Positions 1 to 8,183 of a stretch of 64,000 nucleotides of DNA are shown here, piece after piece. Source of the stretch: Nannocystis pusilla. Its GTDB lineage: Bacteria > Myxococcota_A > Polyangia > Nannocystales > Nannocystaceae. Below the pieces are notes generated by a model that saw nothing but the letters and a program-made list of their open reading frames with translations, ran no database searches and was not told the DNA's origin. The stretch covers positions 142,001 through 206,000 of the forward strand of contig NZ_JAIRAU010000027.1 of assembly GCF_020073745.1 (NCBI RefSeq). The letters are read 5' to 3'. The number at the start of each line of letters is the position of its first letter. Position 1 is the stretch's first letter. A program made the translations under genes and the position numbers.

Positions 1-1
1 C

Positions 2-2434
2 GGGCCGCGCCCGTGGCCGGAGGTGACGGCCGCGTTCGTGCAAGCCGGGCGCGGGCTGGCGGCGGCCCACCGCGCCGATCTGGTGCACCGCGACTTCAAG
101 CCGGAGAACGCGATGATCGACGTGCAGGGCCGCGTGCGCGTGCTCGACTTCGGGCTGGCGCGCACGGCGGGCCTCGGGCCGCCGTCGTCCCTGGTCGCGC
201 GGATCCTCCACGCCGGGGCGCCCGGGCCGCAGACGTCGATGATCGCCGGCACGCCGCCCTACATGGCGCCGGAGCAGCACCTCGGCCTGCCGTGCGACAC
301 CCGCTCGGACCAGTTCAGCTTCTGCGTCGCGTTCTACGAGGCGCTGTTCGGCGTGCGCCCGTTCCCCGACGGCGACCCGGCCCACCGCTTCCAGGCGATC
401 ATGGCCGCCGAGCTGCGCCGCCCGCCGCGACCGGTCAAGGTGCCCGGCTTCATGCGCGCGGCGCTGGCCCGCGGGCTGGCGGCGGTGCCGAACCGCCGCC
501 ACGAGTCGATGGACGCGCTGCTGCACGCGATCACCGAGGCGCCGCGGCTGCGCCGGCGCCGGCTGATGGCGAGCGCGCTGGTGCTGCTGCTGGCGATCGC
601 GGGCGGGCTGGCGTTCTCGCTGTGGCGAGAGACCCGCGGCGGGTGCTCGGACCACGCCGATCGCGTGGCCCGGCTGTGGGCCGAGCGCCGCGAGCCGCTG
701 CGCGCCGCGATCACCGGCGTCGATGCGCCCTACGTCGACGAGACCTGGCAGGCGCTGGCGGCGGCGATGGAGGCCCGCGCCGGGCGCTGGAGCGAGCTGT
801 ACACCGGCGCGTGCGAGGCCTACCAGAGCGCGGCGCCGGAGGAGCAGGCGGCGCTGGTCGGGCGCATGACCTGTCTCAGCGGACAGGCGCGCGAGCTGGC
901 GGCGATGCTGACCGCCCTGTCCGAAGAGCCAGATTCGGCGGCGCGCCACGCGGTCAAGGCCGAGGGCCAGCTCGACCCGGTCGAGGCCTGCGTCGACGTC
1001 GCCGGGCTGCCGGCGTGGCTGCGCCAGGCGGACGTCCACGAGACGATGCGTGGGGCGGAGATCCGGCGCTGGCTGGCCGAGATCAAGACGGCCAACGAGG
1101 TCGGCCGCTACAAGCCGGGGCTGGCGCGCGCGGAGGTGGTGCTGGCGGCCGCGCGCGAGCTCGGCGACGCGGCGCTGGTGGCCGAGGCGCTGCTGCGGAT
1201 CGGCAACCTCCAGCGCTCGCTGGCCGACCACGAGCGCGCGGCGGCGACGCTGGGCGACGCGTACTTTATGGCCCTCGGGACAGGTGCCGACGACACCGCG
1301 GCGGAGTCCGCCGGCGCGCTGCTGATCGTCGACGGCTACCACCGCAACGACCGCGTCCGCGCGGCGCTGTGGGAGCGCAGCGCCGCGGCGCTGCTGCAGC
1401 GCGTGCGCGACCGGCCGCGGATCGCGGCGGCGTTCTACAACAACCGCGCGATCGTCCGCGCCGCCGAGGGCCGCCAGGACGAGGCCGCCGAGGACTACGG
1501 CCGCGCGCTGGCGATCTACGAGGCGGAGGACATCGCCGACAACCCGAAGGTCGCGCTGGTGCTCGGGAACATGAGCCGGGTCGAGTTCATGCGCGGCGAC
1601 CTGGGCGCGGCGATCCGCCACCTCGAGCGGTCGCTGGCGATCCGCGAGGCCAAGCTCGGCAAGGACCACCCCGAAGTGGCGATCGCGCGCAGCAACCTGG
1701 CGCTCGTGCTGACGGAGGTCGGCGAGCTCGAGCGCGCGGCGGGGCTGCTGCGGCGGGCGCTGGCGGTCGAGGAGACGCTGTACGGGCCGCGCCACGTGAA
1801 GCTGGCGCCGACGCTCGACAACCTGGCCAAGACGCTGGCGCGTCAGGGCCAGTGGGACGACGCGGGCCAGCTGTCGCAGCGGGCGCTGGCGCTGCTGACG
1901 GGCGGCGAGCGGCCCGACCTGGCGACGACCGCCGACGTGCGCGCCGGCATCGGCGCGGCGCTGGCCTGGCAGGGCCGCTTCGACGAGGCGCTGACCGAGC
2001 TGCGCGAGGCGCTGGCGCTGCGCGAGCGGGCCCGCGGCGCCGACCACCCCGACACCGACTCCGCGCGCGCCGAGCTGGTCGAGGCGCTGCTGCTCGCCGG
2101 CGACGCGGGCGCCGCCGAGGCGATGCTGCCGCGCCCGCGCCGCGGGGCCACGGAGGCGCAGACCGCCGCGGTGCAGGCGCTGCGCGGGCGCGTGCTCCTG
2201 GCCCGCGGCTTCGCCGAGCTGGCCGAACCACTGCTGACGCAGGCGCTGCCGCTGCTGCCGGCCCCGCTGGCCCGCGGACGCGCCCGCGCGGCCCTGGCCC
2301 GCCTGCACGCCGCGCGCGGAGAGGCCGACGCGGCGACGCTGGCCGGGCAGGCGCAGGCCGACCTGCAGGCCGCCGGGGCGGGGTTCGAGCGCGAACGCTT
2401 GGCGGCCGCGGCGCTGCGCGAGGGCGCGAAGTAG
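2..2434 (+). CDS. Serine/threonine protein kinase with C-terminal TPR repeats (5' end outside window)
   Basis: Partial gene: the frame is open to the window edge, so the N-lobe of the kinase is missing. Visible kinase motifs are the catalytic loop HRDFKPEN (about residues 29-36 from the edge), DFG (about 49-51) and MAPEQ (about 90). A single transmembrane segment (SALVLLLAIAGGLAFSLW) follows near residue 190, then a long Ala/Leu/Arg-rich helical region. The part around residues 460-640 has kinesin-light-chain-like TPR units such as GDLGAAIRHLERSLAIREAK. This is the PknB-type architecture common in myxobacteria: cytoplasmic kinase, membrane anchor and a TPR domain that probably binds partners. 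Substrate unknown. A 14-bp-type palindrome (CTGTC-N6-GACAG) lies inside the gene at 871-886. A tandem array of the window's repeat follows the stop codon. Confidence 0.93.
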   Translation, partial: GPRPWPEVTAAFVQAGRGLAAAHRADLVHRDFKPENAMIDVQGRVRVLDFGLARTAGLGPPSSLVARILHAGAPGPQTSMIAGTPPYMAPEQHLGLPCDTRSDQFSFCVAFYEALFGVRPFPDGDPAHRFQAIMAAELRRPPRPVKVPGFMRAALARGLAAVPNRRHESMDALLHAITEAPRLRRRRLMASALVLLLAIAGGLAFSLWRETRGGCSDHADRVARLWAERREPLRAAITGVDAPYVDETWQALAAAMEARAGRWSELYTGACEAYQSAAPEEQAALVGRMTCLSGQARELAAMLTALSEEPDSAARHAVKAEGQLDPVEACVDVAGLPAWLRQADVHETMRGAEIRRWLAEIKTANEVGRYKPGLARAEVVLAAARELGDAALVAEALLRIGNLQRSLADHERAAATLGDAYFMALGTGADDTAAESAGALLIVDGYHRNDRVRAALWERSAAALLQRVRDRPRIAAAFYNNRAIVRAAEGRQDEAAEDYGRALAIYEAEDIADNPKVALVLGNMSRVEFMRGDLGAAIRHLERSLAIREAKLGKDHPEVAIARSNLALVLTEVGELERAAGLLRRALAVEETLYGPRHVKLAPTLDNLAKTLARQGQWDDAGQLSQRALALLTGGERPDLATTADVRAGIGAALAWQGRFDEALTELREALALRERARGADHPDTDSARAELVEALLLAGDAGAAEAMLPRPRRGATEAQTAAVQALRGRVLLARGFAELAEPLLTQALPLLPAPLARGRARAALARLHAARGEADAATLAGQAQADLQAAGAGFERERLAAAALREGAK

Positions 2435-2747
2435 CGGCAGACGAGCTCTGTGTCCGTGGGGGCATGTCGTGCGCGACATGTTGTCCAGAGCATGTCGATG
2501 TGGACATGTCGAAAAGGGCATGTCTGAAAGTGCTGGTCGGAGGGTCGCCGAGCGGCGGAGGCGCACTGCGGTAGCGATCGGCAGGGCAGTGTCGCCCGAG
2601 AGACGACGGGCCAGGCGCCAGGGACAGGACGGCCGCCCGTGCTCGTGCTGCGAAGGATGCGCCGGCGGCGGGCGGGACGGTCCGGGCCAGGCACGCCCCG
2701 GACTCGGCGCTGGACAGGGCGCGCGGGCGTGATACGTTGCCGCCCGC
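2435..2747. other. Intergenic region holding a repeat array
   Basis: No gene is supported here. The notable content is the 14-bp tandem array listed separately at 2463-2526. The rest is GC-rich sequence with no promoter I can defend. Confidence 0.6.
2463..2526. repeat. Tandem array of the 14-bp CATGTCC-type repeat (5 units)
   Basis: CATG occurs at 2463, 2477, 2491, 2505 and 2519, exactly 14 bp apart. The units are degenerate copies of CATGTCCNNNNGGA, and successive units form overlapping palindromes such as CATGTC-N6-GACATG at 2491-2508. It lies just 3' of the kinase gene. This is the clearest small example of the family seen throughout the window. Confidence 0.9.
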
Positions 2748-3116
2748 ATGACCCGCGGCTCGTCGTTCGTCTTGTTCACGCTCTCGGTGGTCCTCGGCGT
2801 CGCCTGTGCCGGGCGCGGCGGCGGCCCGGCGCGCTGCCCCGGCGAGGGCTGGTGCGGGCCGGCCGAGGTGGCTGAGCGCATGGCCGAGGCGGCGGCGGGC
2901 TCGACCTTGACCTGCCCCATTCACATCGAGTCGGCCTACGCGACCCAGCCGCCCGCGGCGGCGGAGGGCGCCGAGGCGCCGCCGGAGCAGGGTCTGCCGC
3001 CGGGCGTGCCCGCGGGCGCCCACGGCACGCTCGACGAGAAGGGCACGCGCAAGCTGCGGGACGACGGCGACGCGGCCACGTGCTGCTACACGTGGGTCGC
3101 GCCCTGTCCTGCCTGA
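2748..3116 (+). CDS. Small Cys-containing lipoprotein, function unknown
   Basis: 122 residues. The N-terminus is a lipoprotein signal peptide with a lipobox ending LGVAC, so the mature protein should be lipid-anchored at a membrane. The mature part has CPGEGWCGPAE near its start and DAATCCYTWVAPCPA at the C-terminus. The paired Cys residues suggest disulphides. I do not recognise a named domain. The Cys/Trp/Pro-rich tail resembles tails I associate with small myxobacterial lipoproteins, but that is recall only. It lies between a repeat array and the pseudouridine synthase gene on the same strand. Confidence 0.72.
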   Translation: MTRGSSFVLFTLSVVLGVACAGRGGGPARCPGEGWCGPAEVAERMAEAAAGSTLTCPIHIESAYATQPPAAAEGAEAPPEQGLPPGVPAGAHGTLDEKGTRKLRDDGDAATCCYTWVAPCPA

Positions 3117-3134
3117 TCGCGCAGGTCGTACGGG

Positions 3135-3167
3135 CATGTCTTCAGAGACAGGGCTTTCAGGGCAGGG
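3135..3167. repeat. 14-bp repeat units overlapping the start of the pseudouridine synthase gene
   Basis: Unit starts at 3135 (CATG), 3149 (CAGG) and 3163 (CAGG) keep the 14-bp period. The first CATG contains the ATG start codon used for the next gene, and the units encode its first dozen residues. Confidence 0.75.
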
Positions 3168-3900
3168 CCCGTTCGTCCTCCACCGCGACGACGATTTGCT
3201 GATCGTCGCCAAGCCGGCGGGGCTGATCGTCCACCGCGGCTGGGCCGACGACGAGGTCGCGCTCCTCGACCTCGCGCGCGAGGCGGCGGGGGCGTACGTC
3301 TACCCGGTCCACCGCCTCGACCGCGGGGCCAGCGGCGTGGTGGTGTTCGCGCTCGGATCGGCGGCGGCGCGGGCGGTGCAGGAGAGCTGGTCTTCGGGAC
3401 AGGTCGACAAGCGCTACCTGGCGCTGGTCCGCGGCAACCCGCCGGCGACGGCGACGATCGACCACCCGATCCCGCGGGCCGAGGACGGGCCGCGGGTGCC
3501 GGCGGTGACCGAGGTGACGACGCTGGCGCGGGCCGGCCGCTACGCGCTGGTCGAGGCGCGGCCGCTCACGGGTCGCCTGCACCAGATCCGTCGCCACCTC
3601 AAGCACGTCAGCTGCCCGCTGATCGGCGACGTGCGCTACGGCAAGGGCGAGCACAACCGGCTGTTCCGCGAGCGCCACGACCTGCACCGGCTGGCGCTGC
3701 ACGCGTGGTCGCTGACGCTGCCGCACCCGCGCACGCGCGAGCCGCTGCGCGTGGTCGCGTCGCTGCCGGCCGATCTGGCCCGGGCGCTCGCGGGCCTCGG
3801 CATCACGGTCGAGCTGTCGCCCGTCGCCGGACAGGGGGCGAGCGCGCGCGTGCATGGTGACGCCGGCGACACGGCGGGCGGCCCCGGCGACGCGGGTTGA
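3136..3900 (+). CDS. RluA-family pseudouridine synthase, TruC-like
   Basis: 254 residues. The catalytic motif HRLDRGASG carries the conserved Asp that attacks uridine, and the RluA-family motif GRLHQIRRHLKH follows. HNRLFRERHDLHRLALHAW fits the TruC subgroup, which modifies U65 of tRNA in E. coli; the substrate here is inferred. There is no S4 domain, as expected for TruC. The ATG chosen at 3136 lies inside a 14-bp repeat unit, so residues 2-12 (SSETGLSGQGP) are repeat-encoded and are followed directly by the family's usual beginning FVLHRDDDLLIVAKP. The native start may originally have been nearer codon 12. The C-terminal 25 residues are low complexity. Confidence 0.88.
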   Translation: MSSETGLSGQGPFVLHRDDDLLIVAKPAGLIVHRGWADDEVALLDLAREAAGAYVYPVHRLDRGASGVVVFALGSAAARAVQESWSSGQVDKRYLALVRGNPPATATIDHPIPRAEDGPRVPAVTEVTTLARAGRYALVEARPLTGRLHQIRRHLKHVSCPLIGDVRYGKGEHNRLFRERHDLHRLALHAWSLTLPHPRTREPLRVVASLPADLARALAGLGITVELSPVAGQGASARVHGDAGDTAGGPGDAG

Positions 3901-3972
3901 TCCACCGCGCAGGGCGGCCCGTCCGCCGGCCCCGGCGCTGGCAGCGACCGCGGCCGGTGCCATGAACTGGCC

Positions 3973-4320
3973 GTGGCGAAGTCGATTCGAGTCTTCTATG
4001 GCAAGGAGCACGGGCTGGTCGGGCGGTCGCGGCTCGACTTCAAGTGGGGGATCCACCCGCCGATCACGCCGCTGTCGATCGTCCACGTGTCGGCCGCCGA
4101 GGCGACCGAATACGGCACGGCGTACGTGATCGGCCCCAACGGCAACCCGCAGCAGGAGTTCATCTTCTCGCTCGGCGACGCCGACGTGTGGGTGTCGAAC
4201 GTGTCGCCGCACACCGGCGGGGTCGCGTTCATCCTCCACGTGAACGCCCCGGGCCCGGTCGCGGTGGTCGTGACGATCACGGTCGAGGAGGGCGCGCCGG
4301 CGCAGTTCCGGGCGCCCTGA
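3973..4320 (+). CDS. Small conserved-looking protein of unknown function
   Basis: 115 residues from a GTG start. The protein is mostly beta-strand-like, for example VSNVSPHTGGVAFILHVN and VAVVVTITVEEG, with no signal peptide, transmembrane helix or Cys. The amino-acid composition is balanced rather than the Arg/Ala/Pro-rich bias of shadow frames in this DNA, which supports a real gene. Sequences like FKWGIHPPITPLSIVHVS suggest a small beta-sandwich. I do not recognise the family. It is convergent with the metallophosphoesterase gene, and a repeat array fills the gap. Confidence 0.65.
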   Translation: MAKSIRVFYGKEHGLVGRSRLDFKWGIHPPITPLSIVHVSAAEATEYGTAYVIGPNGNPQQEFIFSLGDADVWVSNVSPHTGGVAFILHVNAPGPVAVVVTITVEEGAPAQFRAP

Positions 4321-4344
4321 CGCCGCCGCGCGCGGCGTGCGACG

Positions 4345-4424
4345 AGTGTCCTTCAGGACATGTCCTTGAGAGCATGCATGGCGTGGGCGGCCGAGCGCTC
4401 GCCGACATGTCCTTGAGGACAGAG
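4345..4424. repeat. 14-bp repeat arrays between convergent genes
   Basis: Units start at 4345, 4359 (CATG) and 4373 (CATG), and a second pair at 4406 (CATG) and 4420. Two perfect hairpins are present, TGTCC-TTCA-GGACA and TGTCC-TTGA-GGACA. The array lies between the convergent stop codons at 4320 and 4427, a position where a bidirectional terminator would be expected. Confidence 0.85.
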
Positions 4425-4426
4425 GA

Positions 4427-5236
4427 TCACGCGGCGGCGCGCTCGAGCAGGACGGCGCGGGCGTCGACGTTCAGGACCTGGGCGCCGCCGGGCAGCTCGG
4501 CGAGCGGGTCGTGCCAGTGGCAGTGGCCGCAGACGACGAGCGCGCCGCGGCCGTCGACGGCGTCGCGCACGTCGGGGTTGCCGCGCTGGCGCGGGCCGCC
4601 CTCGGGGCCCTCGTGCAGCACGAGCAGGTGCGGCCGGGCCGGCAGGAGGCGGCGGATCGCGGCCACGAACTCGTCGGGCGGGCGGCGATTGGGCTTGCCC
4701 GAGCGGCCGCAGATCCCGCCGACGCCGGCGACGCGCAGGTCGTCGAGCTCGACCTGCCGGCCGTCGAGGAGGTGGATCCCGGGCTCGCGGACGAAGCGGG
4801 CCTGCTCGGCCGGCTTGCCGAACAGATCGTGGTTGCCGGCCACGCCGCTGACCCAGCGGAAGCGCGCGGCGAAGGCCCGCCAGACGTCGCGCACGTCGCC
4901 GGTGGCACCCAGGCGATCGGCGCAGGGCGCGGCGAACAGGTCGCCCGCGAGCACGACGCCGGTGAACGCCGGGTCGGGCGCGAGGTCGAGGTCGGCGAGG
5001 GCGGCGTACTCCTCGGCCAGCACCTCACCCAGCAGCCGCAGCGCGCCGTCGGCCTCGGCCAGCGCGGCGCGGCCCTGCAGGTCGGAGGTGACGAGCAGGG
5101 CGTCGAGCTGCGCCGGCAATCGATCGACGCGCGCGCGCAGCAGCGGCAGCTCGCGCGTCTGCGAGCCCCCGCCGGGGGCGGCGTCGAGGTACGCGAGCGT
5201 GTGCAGCGGCTCGCGGTCGATGTGCACGATCCGCAC
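4427..5236 (-). CDS. Calcineurin-like metallophosphoesterase
   Basis: 269 residues with the metal-binding signatures of the superfamily in order: GDLF, GNHDLFG, a histidine in LLVLHEGPEG and GHCHWHDP near the C-terminus. These coordinate a dinuclear metal centre. The N-terminal motif (VTSDLQG) is a weak form of the usual D-x-H. No signal peptide is seen, so it is probably cytoplasmic. Substrate unknown; relatives act on nucleotides, phosphodiesters or phosphoproteins. It is a single gene flanked by 14-bp repeats on both sides. Confidence 0.85.
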   Translation of the reverse strand: MRIVHIDREPLHTLAYLDAAPGGGSQTRELPLLRARVDRLPAQLDALLVTSDLQGRAALAEADGALRLLGEVLAEEYAALADLDLAPDPAFTGVVLAGDLFAAPCADRLGATGDVRDVWRAFAARFRWVSGVAGNHDLFGKPAEQARFVREPGIHLLDGRQVELDDLRVAGVGGICGRSGKPNRRPPDEFVAAIRRLLPARPHLLVLHEGPEGGPRQRGNPDVRDAVDGRGALVVCGHCHWHDPLAELPGGAQVLNVDARAVLLERAAA

Positions 5237-5347
5237 GCCGGCAGGGTAGCCGCGTTCGCCGGCCGCGACCAGGCGGTCGCGCGCTCGGCGAGCGAGCGCG
5301 GTTCCGGCCGCGTGACCGCGATCGTGCGCAGGCTCGGATTGTCACGA

Positions 5348-5365
5348 CATGTCTTTGGAGACATT
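5348..5365. repeat. 14-bp repeat pair
   Basis: CATG at 5348 and CATT at 5362 are 14 bp apart (CATGTCTTTGGAGA then CATTG). It lies between the 5' end of the metallophosphoesterase gene and the 3' end of the histidine kinase gene. Confidence 0.6.
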
Positions 5366-5405
5366 GATCTGCGGGCGCATGCCCGCGGGGTCGGCGAAGG
5401 CGAAA

Positions 5406-6917
5406 TCACCCCAGCGGCAGGCGGACTGTGAAGCAGGTGCCGCGGCCGGGGGCGCTGTAGACGGCGATCGTGCCGCCGAGGAGTGTGCACAATCCGCGGC
5501 ACAGGGTGAGGCCGAGGCCGGTGCCGCCGGCGCGGCGGGCCAGGCGCGGATCGGCCTGGCGGTAGGGTTCGAACAACTGTGCACATTGCTCTTCGGTCAT
5601 GCCGATGCCGGTGTCGGCGACCGCGAGCTGGAACCACGGGGCGCCGGACGGGTCGGTCTGGCGGGCGGCGGCGATGGTGATGGTGCCGGCGTCGGTGAAC
5701 TTGGCGGCGTTGCTGATCAGGTTGAAGAGGATCTGGCGCACCAGCGTCGGGTCGGTCTCGACGTCGAGGAGGTCGCCGGCGAGGTCGAGGCAGGCGACGT
5801 TGTTGCGCCGATCCAGCAATGGTTTGAGCAGATCGGCGGTGTCGCGGATCAGGGCCCCGAGGTCGAAGCGCTCGCAGATCACGGGCATGCGCCCGGCCTC
5901 GACCTTGGACAGGTCGAGGATGTTGTTGATGAGGCCGAGCAGGTGCTCGCCGGCCTGGCGGATCCGGACGATGTCCCCGCGCACGTCGCTCGGGCCCTGC
6001 TCGTCGAGGATCTCGTGCACGAGGTCGGCGTAGCCGAGGATCGCGTTCAGCGGGGTGCGCAGCTCGTGGCTCATGCTGGCGAGGAAGGCGCTCTTGGTCC
6101 GGCTGGCGCCCTCGGCGACGTCGCGCGCGTGGGCGGCGGCCTCGTCGGCGCGCAGGCGGGCGAGCACGCGCCCGATCTCGGCGCCGATGGTGGCCATGGC
6201 GAGCATCAGCGCGGTCGCGGTGCCCTCGCCGGCGGTGCCGAAGAACTCGACGACGGCGATGACCTGGCCGCCGACGACCACCGGCAGCGCCGCGCCGCCG
6301 CGCAGGCCGAGCGCGGCGGCCCGCTCGATCCACGGGGCGTCGAGGCGGGCCCGCAGATCCGGCGCCCACACCGGCTTGCCGCCGCGCAGCGCGTCGAGGC
6401 CGAGCGAGGTCGGCTCACCGTCGACGAGCAGGCCGGTGAACTCGCCGGCGAGCCGGTCGGCGACGTGCCAGCGGCTGCTGCCGCCGCTCGCGGGGGTGAG
6501 GCGCGCGAGCGACCAGCCGGACGCCGAGCAGACCTTGTGCATGCAGATCCGGTAGACGTCGGCCTCGCTCTCGGCCTCGTTGGCGGCGATCGTGATGCTC
6601 GAGATCATCGCCAGCAGCGCGTTCTTCTGCAGGACCTCGCGCGTGCTGACCTTTTGTACACGTTCGAGGTTGGCGATCCGCTGCTCGGAGCGGTCGACCT
6701 CGACCCGCAATTCGGCGAGCTCGCGCTCGGCCTGGCGCGCCCGATTGGCGGCGCGGCGCAGGTCGCGGGCGCTGCTGCGCAGGCGCTCGAGCAGGACCCG
6801 GGCGGGACCCGACTGTACTTCCGGGCATGTCCCGCAGCGCTCGAGCTGCTCGATCACCTCGTCGTCGCCGAGGCCGGCCAGGTCGGCGCGCCCGAACACG
6901 CAGTCGCAGTCGTCCAT
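5406..6917 (-). CDS. GAF-domain sensor histidine kinase (partner of FIST protein)
   Basis: 503 residues, soluble. A coiled coil (about 35-100) leads to a GAF-like domain (about 105-265). The HisKA box follows with the phosphoacceptor His near 284 (SMSHELRTPLNAILGY). The HATPase has an N-box near 400 (NLISNAAKF), DTGIGM near 435 and GTGLGL near 465. It should autophosphorylate in response to a signal passed from the FIST protein, whose gene ends only 7 bases upstream, so the two are probably co-translated. No response regulator is adjacent. The N-terminus contains Cys residues (DDCDCVF, ERCGTCPE). The second cluster lies where a 14-bp repeat runs through the gene (6812-6839), so part of it may be repeat-derived. 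Confidence 0.92.
   Translation of the reverse strand: MDDCDCVFGRADLAGLGDDEVIEQLERCGTCPEVQSGPARVLLERLRSSARDLRRAANRARQAERELAELRVEVDRSEQRIANLERVQKVSTREVLQKNALLAMISSITIAANEAESEADVYRICMHKVCSASGWSLARLTPASGGSSRWHVADRLAGEFTGLLVDGEPTSLGLDALRGGKPVWAPDLRARLDAPWIERAAALGLRGGAALPVVVGGQVIAVVEFFGTAGEGTATALMLAMATIGAEIGRVLARLRADEAAAHARDVAEGASRTKSAFLASMSHELRTPLNAILGYADLVHEILDEQGPSDVRGDIVRIRQAGEHLLGLINNILDLSKVEAGRMPVICERFDLGALIRDTADLLKPLLDRRNNVACLDLAGDLLDVETDPTLVRQILFNLISNAAKFTDAGTITIAAARQTDPSGAPWFQLAVADTGIGMTEEQCAQLFEPYRQADPRLARRAGGTGLGLTLCRGLCTLLGGTIAVYSAPGRGTCFTVRLPLG
6812..6839. repeat. Intragenic 14-bp repeat (2 units)
   Basis: Units at 6812 (ACTG) and 6826 (CATG) lie inside the N-terminal coding part of the histidine kinase. 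They encode residues around CGTCPEVQSG. Confidence 0.6.
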
Positions 6918-6924
6918 GGCGGGT

Positions 6925-8088
6925 TCAGCCGTCGATGACGACCGCGGTGAAGGTGGCGTCGTGATGCTCGGTCTGCCCGGCGACCGGCGCGAGCTGGCCG
7001 TAGCTGTAGAAGCCGACGCGGGTGGCGGCCGGGGACAGGCGCGAATAGGCGGCGGCCACCTCTTCCTTGTAGCGGGCGCCGAGGACCATCTTGCGGGCGA
7101 AGCAGTCGAACACGAGGGCGAGCCGGCCGCCGGGCAGCGCGCGGCCGAGGTCGGCGGCGGCCTCGGCCGCGCCGCGGATGAGGTCCTCCTTGGTCGCCCG
7201 CAACATGCGGATCTCGGCGCCCTCGGGGATCTCGCGGTTGCACCGCAGGCCGCCGCGGGCCTCGTCGACGCCGTAGACGGCGCGCACGACGTGGACGTGA
7301 TCGTCGCCGCGCCACGGCCGGTCGGGCGTGCCGACGATGCCGAGCGGGAACTCGATACCGGCGGTCTTGAGGTCGCGGCCCTGGGCCCCGAGGTACTCGC
7401 GATAGATGTTGAGCGCGGGCTGACCGTCGAGCTCGAGCACGAGCCGATCGCGCTCGACGCGGGTGCAGCGACGGGTGGCGCCGATCGGCTCCCAGCCGCC
7501 GCGCGCGACGGTGGCGTGCCGCAGCGGCCCCGCCAGCGCGAGGCCGACGGCGGCGCCCTCGAGCACGTCGCGGCCGCAGAATTCACGGATCCGCTCGAAT
7601 CGGACGTCGTCGGCCGCGAGGCCGCCGACGATCGGGAATTCGGGCCCGAGCACCGATTGCACGCCGCGCAGCACGTCGCCGCTGTGCAGGCGCACGCCGT
7701 CGACGAAGAGCAGCAGCAAGGAGGCGTCGCGCTCGCGCGCCTGCTCTCCCAGGGCGAGGCCAACGGCGAAGCTGTCGCCGCCGGCCGGCGTGGCGTGCAA
7801 GGCGTGCGCGGCGAGGTCGCGCGTGCGCACGCCGAGCGCGGTGACGGTGCCGCTGACGGCGCCCTCGTGGTTGATCTCGGCGAAGCTCGTGCAACCGACG
7901 AGCTGCACGCCGGGCGCGAGGCGACGGTGCAGGCCGGCCAGCAAACCGTGCGGATCGTAGGTCGGAGCGGCGAACAGGAGGACGACGTCGGGCGAGGCTC
8001 CGAGCGCGTCATTCAGCTCGGCCGCGAGGTCGCGGCCGGCCTGATACGGATCGTCGTGGGTGATCGATGCGGTCGTCGCGGCGAGCAT
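6925..8088 (-). CDS. FIST-domain signal-sensing protein
   Basis: 387 residues. It shows the FIST_N core (LLLFVDGVRLHSGDVLRGVQ, PIVGGLAADD) followed by a FIST_C half (RPWRGDDHVHVVRAV, RLALVFDCFARKMVLG, VGFYSYGQLAP). FIST proteins are ligand sensors that work with histidine kinases or diguanylate cyclase systems; NosP-type members bind haem and sense nitric oxide. The start at 8088 was chosen because the protein there begins directly with family-like sequence, while upstream residues are Arg/Pro-rich noise. The tight coupling to the downstream kinase supports a two-gene sensory operon. Whether this one binds haem cannot be told from sequence alone. Confidence 0.88.
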   Translation of the reverse strand: MLAATTASITHDDPYQAGRDLAAELNDALGASPDVVLLFAAPTYDPHGLLAGLHRRLAPGVQLVGCTSFAEINHEGAVSGTVTALGVRTRDLAAHALHATPAGGDSFAVGLALGEQARERDASLLLLFVDGVRLHSGDVLRGVQSVLGPEFPIVGGLAADDVRFERIREFCGRDVLEGAAVGLALAGPLRHATVARGGWEPIGATRRCTRVERDRLVLELDGQPALNIYREYLGAQGRDLKTAGIEFPLGIVGTPDRPWRGDDHVHVVRAVYGVDEARGGLRCNREIPEGAEIRMLRATKEDLIRGAAEAAADLGRALPGGRLALVFDCFARKMVLGARYKEEVAAAYSRLSPAATRVGFYSYGQLAPVAGQTEHHDATFTAVVIDG

Positions 8089-8183
8089 AAGAAGCGGGAC
8101 CGTCGCGCATGGTAACGCAGGCCCGCCGCGGCGCACGCGTGAGGGCACGGGTCGCCCGCAAATCGGCTGATCGCCGCGGATCG

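Noticed and set aside
2463..2526. The 14-bp arrays as CRISPR
   Set aside because: No 25-40-bp repeat with unique spacers and no cas genes; the unit is 14 bp with a 4-base variable core.
4347..4421. TGTCC-N4-GGACA as a LexA-type or other operator at each site
   Set aside because: Most copies lie at gene 3' ends, in convergent gaps or inside genes, not in promoters. Kept as a possibility only for 44467-44494.
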